DNA of 64,000 nt from CAYVHB01 sp964450865 (GTDB taxonomy: Bacteria > Bacillota > Clostridia > Saccharofermentanales > UBA5734): NCBI GenBank assembly GCA_964450865.1, contig CAYVHB010000011.1:29719-93718 (forward strand), in the 5' to 3' direction. The first letter of the stretch is position 1. Each line of letters opens with the position of its first letter. A program made the translations under genes and the position numbers. Shown here in pieces: positions 8,818 to 16,000 of the stretch. Below the pieces are notes generated by a model. That model was given only the letters and a program-made list of their open reading frames with translations, did not search any database and had not been told where the DNA came from.

Positions 8818-9339
8818 ATGGGAAGTCAAGATAAAAGTCATGGTGGGAGTCATGACGAAAATCATGATATGGACTATGCCCTGAATCAGGGTGTCAGTCA
8901 TGGCGATCGAGCTGAGGCCTTGTTCAAATCCGGATGTAATTGTGCCCAGTCTGTTACAGGTGCGTTTGACGGGGAGACTGGCATTGATTTTGCAACGGCC
9001 ATGCGCCTGGCCTCATCATTTGGTGGCGGTATGGGGCGTCTGCGCGAAGTATGTGGCGCCCTGACCGGGCTTTTCATGGTCGTTGGCCTGCAAAGAGGAT
9101 ACACCCAGCCTAATGACCAGGATGCCAGGACAGCCCATTATCAGCTGGTCCAGGACCTGGCCGCACAATTCAGGGCCCGGTTCGGCTCGATCCTCTGCCG
9201 GGATCTGCTGCAACTTGACGAGCCAATCAGCGATCCAGCGCCAGAACTGCGCACTGCAGACTACTATCGCCGCCGCCCCTGTGCCGAATATGTGCGATTT
9301 GCGGCAAGTCTGCTGGAGCAGGAGAGCAAAGCGCCATGA
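8818..9339 (+). CDS. C_GCAxxG_C_C family redox protein with His-rich N-terminus
   Basis: Product of 173 residues; start at 8818 after GAGGTGG (8806-8812). The family cysteines are seen in SGCNCAQSV, VCGALTGLFMVVG, ILCRDLL and RPCAEYVR. The family is common in anaerobes, often near metal or redox genes, and its biochemistry is unsettled. The first 30 residues hold a repeated His/Asp pattern (KSHGGSHDENHDM), possibly metal-binding and unusual for the family. It converges on the arsenic operon but is on the other strand; a functional tie is only suggested by proximity. Confidence 0.82.
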   Translation: MGSQDKSHGGSHDENHDMDYALNQGVSHGDRAEALFKSGCNCAQSVTGAFDGETGIDFATAMRLASSFGGGMGRLREVCGALTGLFMVVGLQRGYTQPNDQDARTAHYQLVQDLAAQFRARFGSILCRDLLQLDEPISDPAPELRTADYYRRRPCAEYVRFAASLLEQESKAP

Positions 9340-9379
9340 TTATGACGATGCAGTTAGGCACAGGATCATCAATCGTGCG

Positions 9380-9619
9380 TCACGCCTCGTCGGCGATCAT
9401 TTGCTTGATTTCCTTGACCGACGGGACGCGGCCCGTCACCTTGATTTTGCCATTGACCAGCAACCCCGGCGTACGCATGATCCCGGTTGCCACGATCTCG
9501 TCCATCTCCGTGACGTAGATAATGCTGGCATCCGCATTCAGTTCTTTGACAGCCGCTTGCGTCCGCTGGAGCAAGTTTTTGCAATTCGTACAGCCAGGAC
9601 CGACAACTTTAATTTCCAT
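9380..9619 (-). CDS. Small thioredoxin-fold protein (redox-active disulfide protein 2 type)
   Basis: Product of 79 residues starting MEIKVVGPGCTNC, with a Cys10-x-x-Cys13 active site and the conserved TPGLLVNGK cis-proline region. The start at 9619 is preferred since AGGAG (complement 9629-9633) is nine bases upstream; ATGs at 9625 and 9637 are alternatives. It is the last gene of the arsenic operon, 21 bases after the ACR3 gene. Such proteins commonly accompany arsenite or permease genes and may supply electrons for arsenate reduction or move metal-bound thiols. No separate arsC is present, so a reductase-support role is plausible but inferred. Confidence 0.85.
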   Translation of the reverse strand: MEIKVVGPGCTNCKNLLQRTQAAVKELNADASIIYVTEMDEIVATGIMRTPGLLVNGKIKVTGRVPSVKEIKQMIADEA

Positions 9620-9640
9620 TTTCATTTTCTCCTTCATTTA

Positions 9641-10714
9641 TTACATTGTTCCGGTCATATCAACCTTCGGGAACCAATGGGTAGTCTTGTTGGCAATTTT
9701 AACCAGCGTCAGCATGACCGGCACTTCAACCAGGACGCCGACAATAGTAGCCAGGGCGACCGGTGATGTCGGGCCGAAAAGCGAAATCGCCACGGCGACA
9801 GCCAGTTCAAAGAAATTGGAGGCGCCGATCATGCCGGCCGGCGCTGCGATCGAGTGGTCAAGCTTCAGCCATTTGCTGGCTAAATAGGCAATGAAAAAGA
9901 TCAGGAAGGTCTGGATGGTCAGCGGGATGGCAATCAGCAGGATATGCAGGGGATTACCGAGGATGACATCACCCTGGAAGGAAAAGATGATAACCAGGGT
10001 TAGCAGCAGTCCGCCAATTGTGACATCGTTAAACCTGGGGATGAAGGAATCGTTAAAGTAGGCAAGGCCCTTGCGGGTGATCACGCGGTGGCGGGTCAAG
10101 GCTCCGCCAGCCAGCGGAATGACGACAAAAAGCACGACAGAAAGCAGCAAAGTCGTCCAGGGAATCGTGATCCCGCTGATGCCAAGCAGAAGCGCCACGA
10201 TTGGCGTAAAGGCAATCAGGATGATCAGGTCATTGGTAGCCACTTGGACGACCGTATAAGCGGCATTCCCCCTGGTCAGGTAACTCCAGACGAATACCAT
10301 TGCCGTGCAGGGAGCCGCACCGAGCAGGATGGCCCCGGCCAGGTAATCCCTGGCCAGCTCGGGTGAGATCAGCGGCCTGAATACCAGATAGAAAAAGAAC
10401 CAGGCGATTGCATACATGGCAAACGGCTTGATCAGCCAGTTTGTTACCCAGGTCACGAAAAGTCCCCTGGGATTCTTGCCAATGTAGCGGATGCTGGCAA
10501 AGTCAACCTTCATCATCATGGGATAGATCATCAGCCAGATCAGGATAGCAATCGGAATTGAAACCTGGGCATATTCAAAACGGCCCAGAAATGCCGGGAC
10601 GGCCGGCAGGAAGCGTCCAATCAGGATACCGGCGATCATGCAGAGACCGACCCAGATGGTCAGGTATTTCTCAAAAAAGCTGATGCCTGAATTGGCTTGA
10701 GCTGGTTTTTTCAT
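9641..10714 (-). CDS. arsB: Arsenite efflux permease, ACR3 family
   Basis: Product of 357 residues with about ten membrane segments, typical of ACR3. The family signature around the functional cysteine is present (AAPCTAMVFVWSYLTRG), as are MMMKVDFASI and MIGASNFFELAVAVAI. The start at 10714 (MKKPAQANSG) follows GTGGAGACTGTT; upstream in-frame ATGs lack such a site. It expels As(OH)3 across the cytoplasmic membrane. It is the fourth gene of the arsR operon, 13 bases after the DUF2703 gene. ACR3-type permeases are often named arsB or acr3. Confidence 0.92.
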   Translation of the reverse strand: MKKPAQANSGISFFEKYLTIWVGLCMIAGILIGRFLPAVPAFLGRFEYAQVSIPIAILIWLMIYPMMMKVDFASIRYIGKNPRGLFVTWVTNWLIKPFAMYAIAWFFFYLVFRPLISPELARDYLAGAILLGAAPCTAMVFVWSYLTRGNAAYTVVQVATNDLIILIAFTPIVALLLGISGITIPWTTLLLSVVLFVVIPLAGGALTRHRVITRKGLAYFNDSFIPRFNDVTIGGLLLTLVIIFSFQGDVILGNPLHILLIAIPLTIQTFLIFFIAYLASKWLKLDHSIAAPAGMIGASNFFELAVAVAISLFGPTSPVALATIVGVLVEVPVMLTLVKIANKTTHWFPKVDMTGTM

Positions 10715-10727
10715 AACAGTCTCCACT

Positions 10728-11399
10728 TTACGCGTCATCGCGTTGCCCGGAATAGCCTGTGCCATCCTTGCGGTACATCGCCGCATAGAAATGCTTCAGA
10801 TTATCCGGCAGCACAAATGGTTCGGATTGCTGGGCTGGTTCAGCGTACTGGGCGGCCGTTCCCTGCGGCTGGCCATATACAGCGCGAAGAATCGCGTCCA
10901 TGATCATGGCTTTCGGCGGCTGGGTGTAGTCAGCTCCCTGCCAGGTCCAGAGTCGGCAATCGACCGTGTCACCGCACAGGTCGCCACAAGATTCGCACTG
11001 GTTTTCCTTGACTTCGAGGGCGATATCGCGGCCGTCGATGCGGATGGTCGGCGAACTGACGAAGCGATATTGAATCGCCAGCGCTTCGCTGTTGACATTG
11101 ACTTTGTTGACAACCACGCTGACGCCGGTGGCCTGCAGGATCTGGGCAACCTCGGCTACGGCCTGGTCGAGCGTGTCATCAGTGCCCTGACAGCGGGTGC
11201 AGACTTCGAGGTCCAGATAGAGAAAGTCGATTGTGAGCTTGCGAGATGCCGGCGAGCCGGCCTGGGTATCAGTTTGTGGATCGCAGCACGAGCCGGACCG
11301 CATCCCGTCCTGGGCTCGCGTCTGGCCTGACGAGGTCGCGTTTTCACCACAGCAGGCCGGTCCGGAGCAGCAAGTTTGATTTTTCTTCTTCAGCAGCAT
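10728..11399 (-). CDS. DUF2703 protein with vicinal cysteine pairs, possible metalloid chaperone
   Basis: Product of 223 residues; start at 11399 after GGAGG. The N-terminal 40 residues carry three CysCys pairs (10-11, 16-17, 38-39) in a Ser/Thr/Gly-rich tail. A DUF2703 core follows, with LEVCTRCQGTDDTL, SSPTIRIDGRDIALE and a Cys cluster (CESCGDLCGDTVDC). The core looks thioredoxin-like and is known almost only from metal-resistance contexts. Vicinal cysteine pairs recall the As(III) sites of ArsD, though the sequence is not ArsD. Position between two permease genes supports metalloid binding and hand-over; this is inference. Confidence 0.75.
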   Translation of the reverse strand: MLLKKKNQTCCSGPACCGENATSSGQTRAQDGMRSGSCCDPQTDTQAGSPASRKLTIDFLYLDLEVCTRCQGTDDTLDQAVAEVAQILQATGVSVVVNKVNVNSEALAIQYRFVSSPTIRIDGRDIALEVKENQCESCGDLCGDTVDCRLWTWQGADYTQPPKAMIMDAILRAVYGQPQGTAAQYAEPAQQSEPFVLPDNLKHFYAAMYRKDGTGYSGQRDDA

Positions 11400-11452
11400 G
11401 AATGATCCTCCATCCGGGGTGTCTTATTTAAGCAGCTAATTGCAGCAGCCAT

Positions 11453-12472
11453 TTACAGCAGCAAATAGCTGAATGCGTTGAAAGAATAGCCGATGATCAG
11501 GATACCGGTCAGCACGATCGTGGCAAAAATCACGAGCAGGCGAGTTTTCACCACCTTTTTCAGCAGGATCATCGATGGCAAAGACAAGGCCGTGACGGCC
11601 ATCATGAAAGCCAGGACAGTCCCGATGCCGACGCCCTTGCCAACCAGGGCTTCGGCGATTGGCAGCGTGCCGAAGATGTCAGCATACATCGGCGCGCCGG
11701 CCAGCGTGGCCAGCACCACCGAGAATGCGTTCTGTGCACCCAGGACGGCCGTGATGAACGCCTGCGGGATCCAATTATGGATCAGCGCGCCGATGCCGAC
11801 GCCCGCCAGGACATACAGCCAGACCTTGAGAATGATATCCCTGACCTGGTCACGGGCAAACAGCAGGCGGTCCCGGGTTGTCTGTTGCGGCAGGGCCGTA
11901 TCACCGGCCGCCCGGGTTTTATACACATAGCTCTCGACGTATTTTTCCAGCTTGAGGCGGCTGATCAGTGAACCGCCGATGACGGCCAGGATGAGGCCGA
12001 CGATAACGTAGGCAATGGCGATTCGCCAGTTAAATATGCTGGCCAGCAGCAGAATGGATGCCAGGTCAACCAGCGGCGATGAGATCAGGAACGAGAAAGT
12101 GACCCCGATGGGCAGGCCGGCACTGGTGAAACCAATGAACAGCGGGATTGATGAACAAGAACAGAATGGGGTGATGGTGCCGAGCAAAGCACCCAGGATG
12201 TTGGCCCCAATACCGTTGAAACGGCCGAGAATGGCGCGGGTCCGCTCCGGCGGAAAAAAACTCTGGACATAAGAGATCGTAAAAATCAGGAAAGAGAGCA
12301 AGATGAAGATCTTGACCGTGTCATAGAGAAAGAAATGGATGCTGCCGCCTGTTCTCCCGGCAACGGACAATCCGAAGCCTTTTTCAACCAGCATGCGGAA
12401 CAGGTCGGACAGCCAGTTCATTTTGAGCAGCTGGTCATTCATCCAGCGTAAAATCAAGACAATAAAATCCAT
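11453..12472 (-). CDS. ArsP-type permease (DUF318)
   Basis: Product of 339 residues with about eight membrane segments. The hallmark TPFCSCSSIPLFIGF motif near residue 100 identifies the DUF318/ArsP family, which exports organoarsenicals or other soft-metal species via paired cysteines. It starts five bases after the arsR stop with no clear ribosome binding site of its own, so translation is probably coupled. The coexistence of ArsP and ACR3 suggests that both methylated and inorganic trivalent arsenic are handled; a copper or zinc substrate, as in some relatives, cannot be excluded. Confidence 0.85.
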   Translation of the reverse strand: MDFIVLILRWMNDQLLKMNWLSDLFRMLVEKGFGLSVAGRTGGSIHFFLYDTVKIFILLSFLIFTISYVQSFFPPERTRAILGRFNGIGANILGALLGTITPFCSCSSIPLFIGFTSAGLPIGVTFSFLISSPLVDLASILLLASIFNWRIAIAYVIVGLILAVIGGSLISRLKLEKYVESYVYKTRAAGDTALPQQTTRDRLLFARDQVRDIILKVWLYVLAGVGIGALIHNWIPQAFITAVLGAQNAFSVVLATLAGAPMYADIFGTLPIAEALVGKGVGIGTVLAFMMAVTALSLPSMILLKKVVKTRLLVIFATIVLTGILIIGYSFNAFSYLLL

Positions 12473-12477
12473 GGGGC

Positions 12478-12777
12478 TTACTTTCTGCAGACACAGTCAG
12501 CTTTGTTCTCGGTCACGTGATTGAGAAACGCCTTGACTGCGGCGAATAAATCCAGATCGAGTGAATAACGGGTCCAGGCACCCTCCTTGCGGGCTTTGAC
12601 CAGGCCGCATTCGGTCAGGATTCTCATGTGGTATGACAGCGTCGGCTGGGTAATGTTGAACGCCTCCAGGATCTGGCAGGCACAAAGCTCGTCGCAGGAA
12701 AGCATATCCACGATCCGGAGCCTGGTTTCGTCAGATAACGCTTTGAAAAGCAGCGCGGCGTCACTATAAGACAACAT
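12478..12777 (-). CDS. arsR: ArsR-family metalloregulator
   Basis: Product of 99 residues if started at 12777 (MLSYSDAALL), preceded by AAGGTG; an in-frame ATG at 12795 is possible. A winged helix carries the ArsR metal site DELCACQILEAF (Cys28, Cys32, Cys34), with recognition helix TQPTLSYHMRIL. Extra cysteines occur at 57 and in a CVC tail (95, 97), which may extend the metalloid site. It represses its own operon until As(III) or Sb(III) binds. Two inverted repeats at the promoter directly upstream are the likely operators. Confidence 0.92.
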   Translation of the reverse strand: MLSYSDAALLFKALSDETRLRIVDMLSCDELCACQILEAFNITQPTLSYHMRILTECGLVKARKEGAWTRYSLDLDLFAAVKAFLNHVTENKADCVCRK

Positions 12778-12851
12778 CGGGTCACCTTCTTTCATCTGAG
12801 GCCGGCCGTCTGCATGGGCCATGGTGGCAGACAGTCCGGCAAGTGCAAGAA

Positions 12852-12871
12852 ACATAGAGAAGTATCTATGT
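12852..12871. promoter_or_regulatory. Second inverted repeat in the ars leader
   Basis: ACATAGA (12852-12858) and TCTATGT (12865-12871) form perfect 7-bp arms with a 6-base spacer, just downstream of the -10 box. Possible second ArsR site. Confidence 0.5.
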
Positions 12872-12872
12872 C

Positions 12873-12901
12873 ATCTTAGCATTCATATAGACGATCGTCA
12901 A
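12873..12901 (-). promoter_or_regulatory. Promoter of the ars operon
   Basis: Minus-strand -35 TTGACG (12896-12901), 17-base spacer, -10 TAAGAT (12873-12878). It lies inside the operator palindrome at 12880-12909. Confidence 0.8.
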
Positions 12902-12909
12902 TATGAATG
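12880..12909. promoter_or_regulatory. ArsR operator palindrome
   Basis: A 30-bp dyad: CATTCATAT and ATATGAATG outer arms around the perfect GACGATCGTC core, with a single mismatched pair. It covers the -35 box and most of the spacer of the ars promoter, so bound ArsR would exclude RNA polymerase. Confidence 0.8.
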
Positions 12910-12913
12910 TCCG

Positions 12914-12948
12914 AAAAAAAGACACCGGGCCTGGCTGGCCGCGGTGTC
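12914..12948 (-). terminator. Intrinsic terminator after the Mrp-NifX gene
   Basis: On the minus strand: stem GACACCG / CGGTGTC with an inner GGCC pair, then seven Ts. It lies 47 bases past the Mrp-NifX stop and just before the ars promoter, insulating the two units. Confidence 0.9.
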
Positions 12949-12994
12949 GTCTGCGGGGGTCTGTCTGGAATCGAAAGGGTATTCGGGCGGATTG

Positions 12995-13360
12995 CTATTC
13001 ATGCTGGCCGCAGGAGCCGGCGTGCTGATGGTCGTGGCAAACTGATCCAGTCGACAGCAGCTTACCGGCCAAATAGGTCTCAATTGTCTGATTGAGCATG
13101 CCCTTGGCTCCGGTGATGATGTCAATGCCCTTCTCGTTGAAAATATCAATGGCGCCAGCACCCATGCCGCCCGAGATCACGACCTGCACACCGTGCTCGT
13201 GGAGCAGATTGGGCAATAAGCCCGGTTTGTGACCGGGATTGGCCAGATAGGACTGGCCGACAATCTGACCGCCGGCGACCGTATAAATTGTGAAGCCCTC
13301 GCAATGCCCAAAGTGCGCACAGACAAAATGACCTTCCGAGGCAATGGCGATCTTTTTCAT
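12995..13360 (-). other. Possible internal translation product: free NifX-like domain
   Basis: Within the fusion gene, an ATG at 13358-13360 (MKKIAIASEG) is preceded by GGAGGAGA (complement 13366-13373) at a five-base spacing, better than many true starts here. It would yield a 121-residue NifX-like protein. Either this is an active second start or it is a relic of two genes that fused. Confidence 0.5.
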
Positions 13361-14254
13361 GTTACTCTCCTCCGCTTTCTTGCCGGTCAGCCCGTTTTCC
13401 GTAACCGGCTCGCTGGCCGCCGTCTCAACGTCCGAGGCCTGGCCCTGGCCTGGTCCTGACATCTGCAGCAGGGCCTGGACCGCCCCGGCCAGATAAGCCT
13501 GGCTGGCCGCTTCGATCCGGCCCTGGTCACAAAGTCTGGCCAGTTCCGGATCAATCGGCAGGCTGCCCAGATATGGAATACCCCATTCAAGAGCCAGGTC
13601 TGCCGTAACACTGTCGCCGAAGATCTTGATCGTCTGGCCGCAGCCCGGACAAATAACGTGGCTCATATTCTCCACGATGCCGATGATCGGAATATCCATT
13701 TTCTGGGCCATGTTGAACGCCTTTTTGACGATCAGCGCGACCAGGTCCTGGGGCGAGGTCACAATGATAATGCCGTCGAGCGGGATTGACTGGAAAACAG
13801 TCAGCGGCACATCACCAGTTCCGGGTGGCATATCGAGGAACAAATAGTCCACGTCACCCCAGACCACATCGGTCCAGAATTGCTTGACTGTATTGGCCAG
13901 AATGGGTCCACGCCAGATTACGGGCGAATCAGCATCCTCGAGCAGCAGGTTGATCGACATGACCTGGATACCCCTGGCAGTCATGACCGGAAGCAACCCG
14001 GCTTCTGTGTTCAGCGGCCTGCTTTGCTCGACCCCGAAAAGCTTGGGAATCGATGGCCCCGTGATATCGGCATCCAGGATCGCGACCTGGTTCTGGCCAA
14101 TGCGCTGCATGGCCGTGGCCAGCAGACTGGTGACCATTGACTTGCCAACACCGCCCTTGCCACTGACGATGGCGATAACCCGCCGGATTTTGTTCTGGGG
14201 ATTGTTTTCCAGGGAAAAATCAGGTTGCCCGGTCTGGTCATGACTGGCGCTCAT
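12995..14254 (-). CDS. Mrp/NBP35-family ATPase fused to a NifX/NifB-like cofactor-binding domain
   Basis: Product of 419 residues. Residues 25-265 are an Mrp/ApbC P-loop ATPase: SGKGGVGKS at 31-39, LDADITGPS, DMPPGTGD, and the Fe-S bridging CPGC at 202-205. A 30-residue Gly/Glu/Ala linker leads to a dinitrogenase iron-molybdenum cofactor (NifX/NifB C-terminal type) domain, residues 299-419, ending in a His/Cys-rich tail. Mrp proteins carry and transfer Fe-S clusters. In anaerobes the two domains are usually neighbouring genes; here they are joined. A strong GGAGGAGA precedes Met299 in frame, so the second domain may also be made alone. It has its own promoter and terminator. Confidence 0.9.
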   Translation of the reverse strand: MSASHDQTGQPDFSLENNPQNKIRRVIAIVSGKGGVGKSMVTSLLATAMQRIGQNQVAILDADITGPSIPKLFGVEQSRPLNTEAGLLPVMTARGIQVMSINLLLEDADSPVIWRGPILANTVKQFWTDVVWGDVDYLFLDMPPGTGDVPLTVFQSIPLDGIIIVTSPQDLVALIVKKAFNMAQKMDIPIIGIVENMSHVICPGCGQTIKIFGDSVTADLALEWGIPYLGSLPIDPELARLCDQGRIEAASQAYLAGAVQALLQMSGPGQGQASDVETAASEPVTENGLTGKKAEESNMKKIAIASEGHFVCAHFGHCEGFTIYTVAGGQIVGQSYLANPGHKPGLLPNLLHEHGVQVVISGGMGAGAIDIFNEKGIDIITGAKGMLNQTIETYLAGKLLSTGSVCHDHQHAGSCGQHE

Positions 14255-14379
14255 TTGTCATTCCTTCTTTCTGCTATCTTTCTTGACCTGGTGCCTTATC
14301 TGCAATTCGCTTGCGTAGTCAATAAAGATCACCATGCATTGAACTGACTTGCGATTGTTTTTGGCATATGATCGTTTAA

Positions 14380-14409
14380 ATTCTACATCTGATAATGGGC
14401 TTATGTCAA
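14380..14409 (-). promoter_or_regulatory. Promoter of the Mrp-NifX gene
   Basis: Minus-strand -35 TTGACA (14404-14409, perfect), 18-base spacer, -10 TAGAAT (14380-14385). It gives a leader of about 120 bases. With the terminator at 14482-14525 it accounts for the 331-base gap 14255-14585. Confidence 0.75.
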
Positions 14410-14481
14410 TAACCATGGTGTGATCTGTCGCGAACCGTGAAAAATACCAGATCAACGGCAAGTTACCCCGTTTACAGCCGG

Positions 14482-14525
14482 AAAAAACCGGGTGCTCTGC
14501 CACATGATGTGGCTGAGCACCCGGT
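14482..14525 (-). terminator. Intrinsic terminator after the lipoprotein gene
   Basis: On the minus strand, a long stem (ACCGGGTGCTC, then GCCACAT paired with ATGTGGC, then GAGCACCCGGT; one mismatched pair) is followed by six Ts. Confidence 0.9.
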
Positions 14526-14585
14526 CTGGCGATCATATCAAGGTCAGTCTTCCTGCTAACTCGCAGGCTTAATTCTCCTGCAGTC

Positions 14586-15794
14586 TCAGCCGGCGCTGAT
14601 GCAGTCGTAGGCAATGATATCCATCCGGCCTGTTCCGTCGGTTTTCAGCCGGTAGTACGTGGTTTTATACGTCGACGCCTCGCTGCCTGCCATGGTCGTC
14701 TGGCGCAGGTAAAGCCAGCCGTTCACCGCACAGACAAGTGTCGAATAGTCGTTATCCGCGTGATTAAGCCGCTGTAATTCGGTGCGGCTGCTGCCATCTT
14801 GCTGGAGGCGGATCAGCTTGCCCACGTCGGCCTCCGTGCTGAACTCGGTTCGTTCGACCTGATAGAAAAGCGCCTGGCCGTCGAGGGCCAGCTGGGTCGA
14901 CGGCTCGTTGTTCAGGCGTTTCCGGCCCGTTCCGTCAAGCTTGATCTTGTAAAGATTCCAGCGATCGGACTCATTGCTGTAGTAAATCCAGTTGCCGGCG
15001 ACAATCATCCGGCCACCGGCCACGATGTCGGTGCCCAGGCGCTGGCGCGCGCTGCCGTCCAGCTTGAGACGGTAGATGCTCTGATTGCTTGCCGCGATCT
15101 GATAGATCCAGTCGCCCTGCAGATCACCGATCGAAGACCCGGAACGGATCAGTTCCATGCCGCTGCCGTCGGTTTTCATCCGGTAGATTGCCTGTTTCCA
15201 GTCCTTGTCCGTACAGCCGAGGTAGAGCCAGCTGTCAACGATGCGCATCGTATCGACATCCAGATTGCTCATGGTCCGCAGGCGTGTCAGACTGCTGCCG
15301 CCGGTCTTGATCTTGAAGATCTGGACCGAAATCGGTGTGCCGTCCTCGTGGGTCTTGCTTTTGACAAAATAGATCCAGCTGCCGACGATGTTGATCTCAT
15401 GAATGCCCAGGCCGTCAACCAGTTTGGTCCGCTGGCTGCCGTCCTGGCGGATTTTGTACAGGCCCCAGGACGCGCTGCTGGCCTGCGGCTCCGTGACTGC
15501 AAAATAGAGCCAGTCCCCTTGCGCGACGAAGGGCTGGCCGTTGCCATAAACATCATTGGCATGGGCTCCCGGCGTCGGGGTCGGGCCGGCTGGTGCGGTT
15601 GGTGTCGGCGTGGCAACCGTTGTTTCACGGGTCGTGGGCCCGGCGGTGGTTGGCATCGTGGGCCCGGTTGGCGTTGTTGCCGTCGGGCCCGATGAGGAGG
15701 GCTGTGTTGTGGTGGTTGACGGGGTCGTACAGGCGCTAAGCGGAACAAGCAGACAGGTCAGAATCAGGATAGCAATAACAATCCTCATATTCAT
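14586..15794 (-). CDS. Lipoprotein with DUF5050-like beta-propeller repeats
   Basis: Product of 402 residues; start at 15794 after AGGAGT. A lipoprotein signal peptide ends in LSAC (cleavage before Cys22), followed by a Thr/Pro-rich linker to about residue 78. The rest is six or seven repeats of about 45 residues containing W(I/L)YF/Y...(L/I)Y(R/K)(I/M)K-DG(S/T)-R--L, as in DUF5050 and related propellers. It should sit on the outer face of the membrane. Ligand unknown. It is a single-gene unit with its own terminator. A role in surface protein-protein contact or sensing is possible but unsupported. Confidence 0.8.
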   Translation of the reverse strand: MNMRIVIAILILTCLLVPLSACTTPSTTTTQPSSSGPTATTPTGPTMPTTAGPTTRETTVATPTPTAPAGPTPTPGAHANDVYGNGQPFVAQGDWLYFAVTEPQASSASWGLYKIRQDGSQRTKLVDGLGIHEINIVGSWIYFVKSKTHEDGTPISVQIFKIKTGGSSLTRLRTMSNLDVDTMRIVDSWLYLGCTDKDWKQAIYRMKTDGSGMELIRSGSSIGDLQGDWIYQIAASNQSIYRLKLDGSARQRLGTDIVAGGRMIVAGNWIYYSNESDRWNLYKIKLDGTGRKRLNNEPSTQLALDGQALFYQVERTEFSTEADVGKLIRLQQDGSSRTELQRLNHADNDYSTLVCAVNGWLYLRQTTMAGSEASTYKTTYYRLKTDGTGRMDIIAYDCISAG

Positions 15795-15888
15795 CAGACA
15801 ACACTCCTTTGGCGACGCGATCTGGACAGCAATCAGGTGTATGTCGTTCTAATTATAGTCTTCTCCTGCAAAGACCACAATGCGCGGT

Positions 15889-15973
15889 GGTCCAGCATGC
15901 AGAAAGGCGGCATGCAGCGGTCCAGCATGCAGAAAGGTGGCATGCAGCGGTCCAGCATGCAGAAAGGCGGCAT
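15889..15973. repeat. Three-copy 30-bp tandem repeat
   Basis: A 30-bp unit (GGTCCAGCATGCAGAAAGGC then GGCATGCAGC) occupies 15889-15918 and 15919-15948 (one T/C change); 25 bases of a third copy run to 15973. Each unit has GCATGC dyads. It lies between the hemerythrin/GGDEF stop and the upstream end of the lipoprotein gene. Confidence 0.9.
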
Positions 15974-16000
15974 GTTATTGGCATTAAACTGGCCATCCGT

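Noticed and set aside
14258..14614. Minus-strand frame between the lipoprotein and Mrp-NifX genes
   Set aside because: It runs through a strong terminator (14482-14525) and the Mrp-NifX promoter.
14799..15695. Plus-strand 298-codon frame opposite the lipoprotein gene
   Set aside because: Antisense shadow of a gene with signal peptide, lipobox and repeats.
15889..15973. CRISPR-like array
   Set aside because: Units are contiguous with no spacers, and there are no cas genes.
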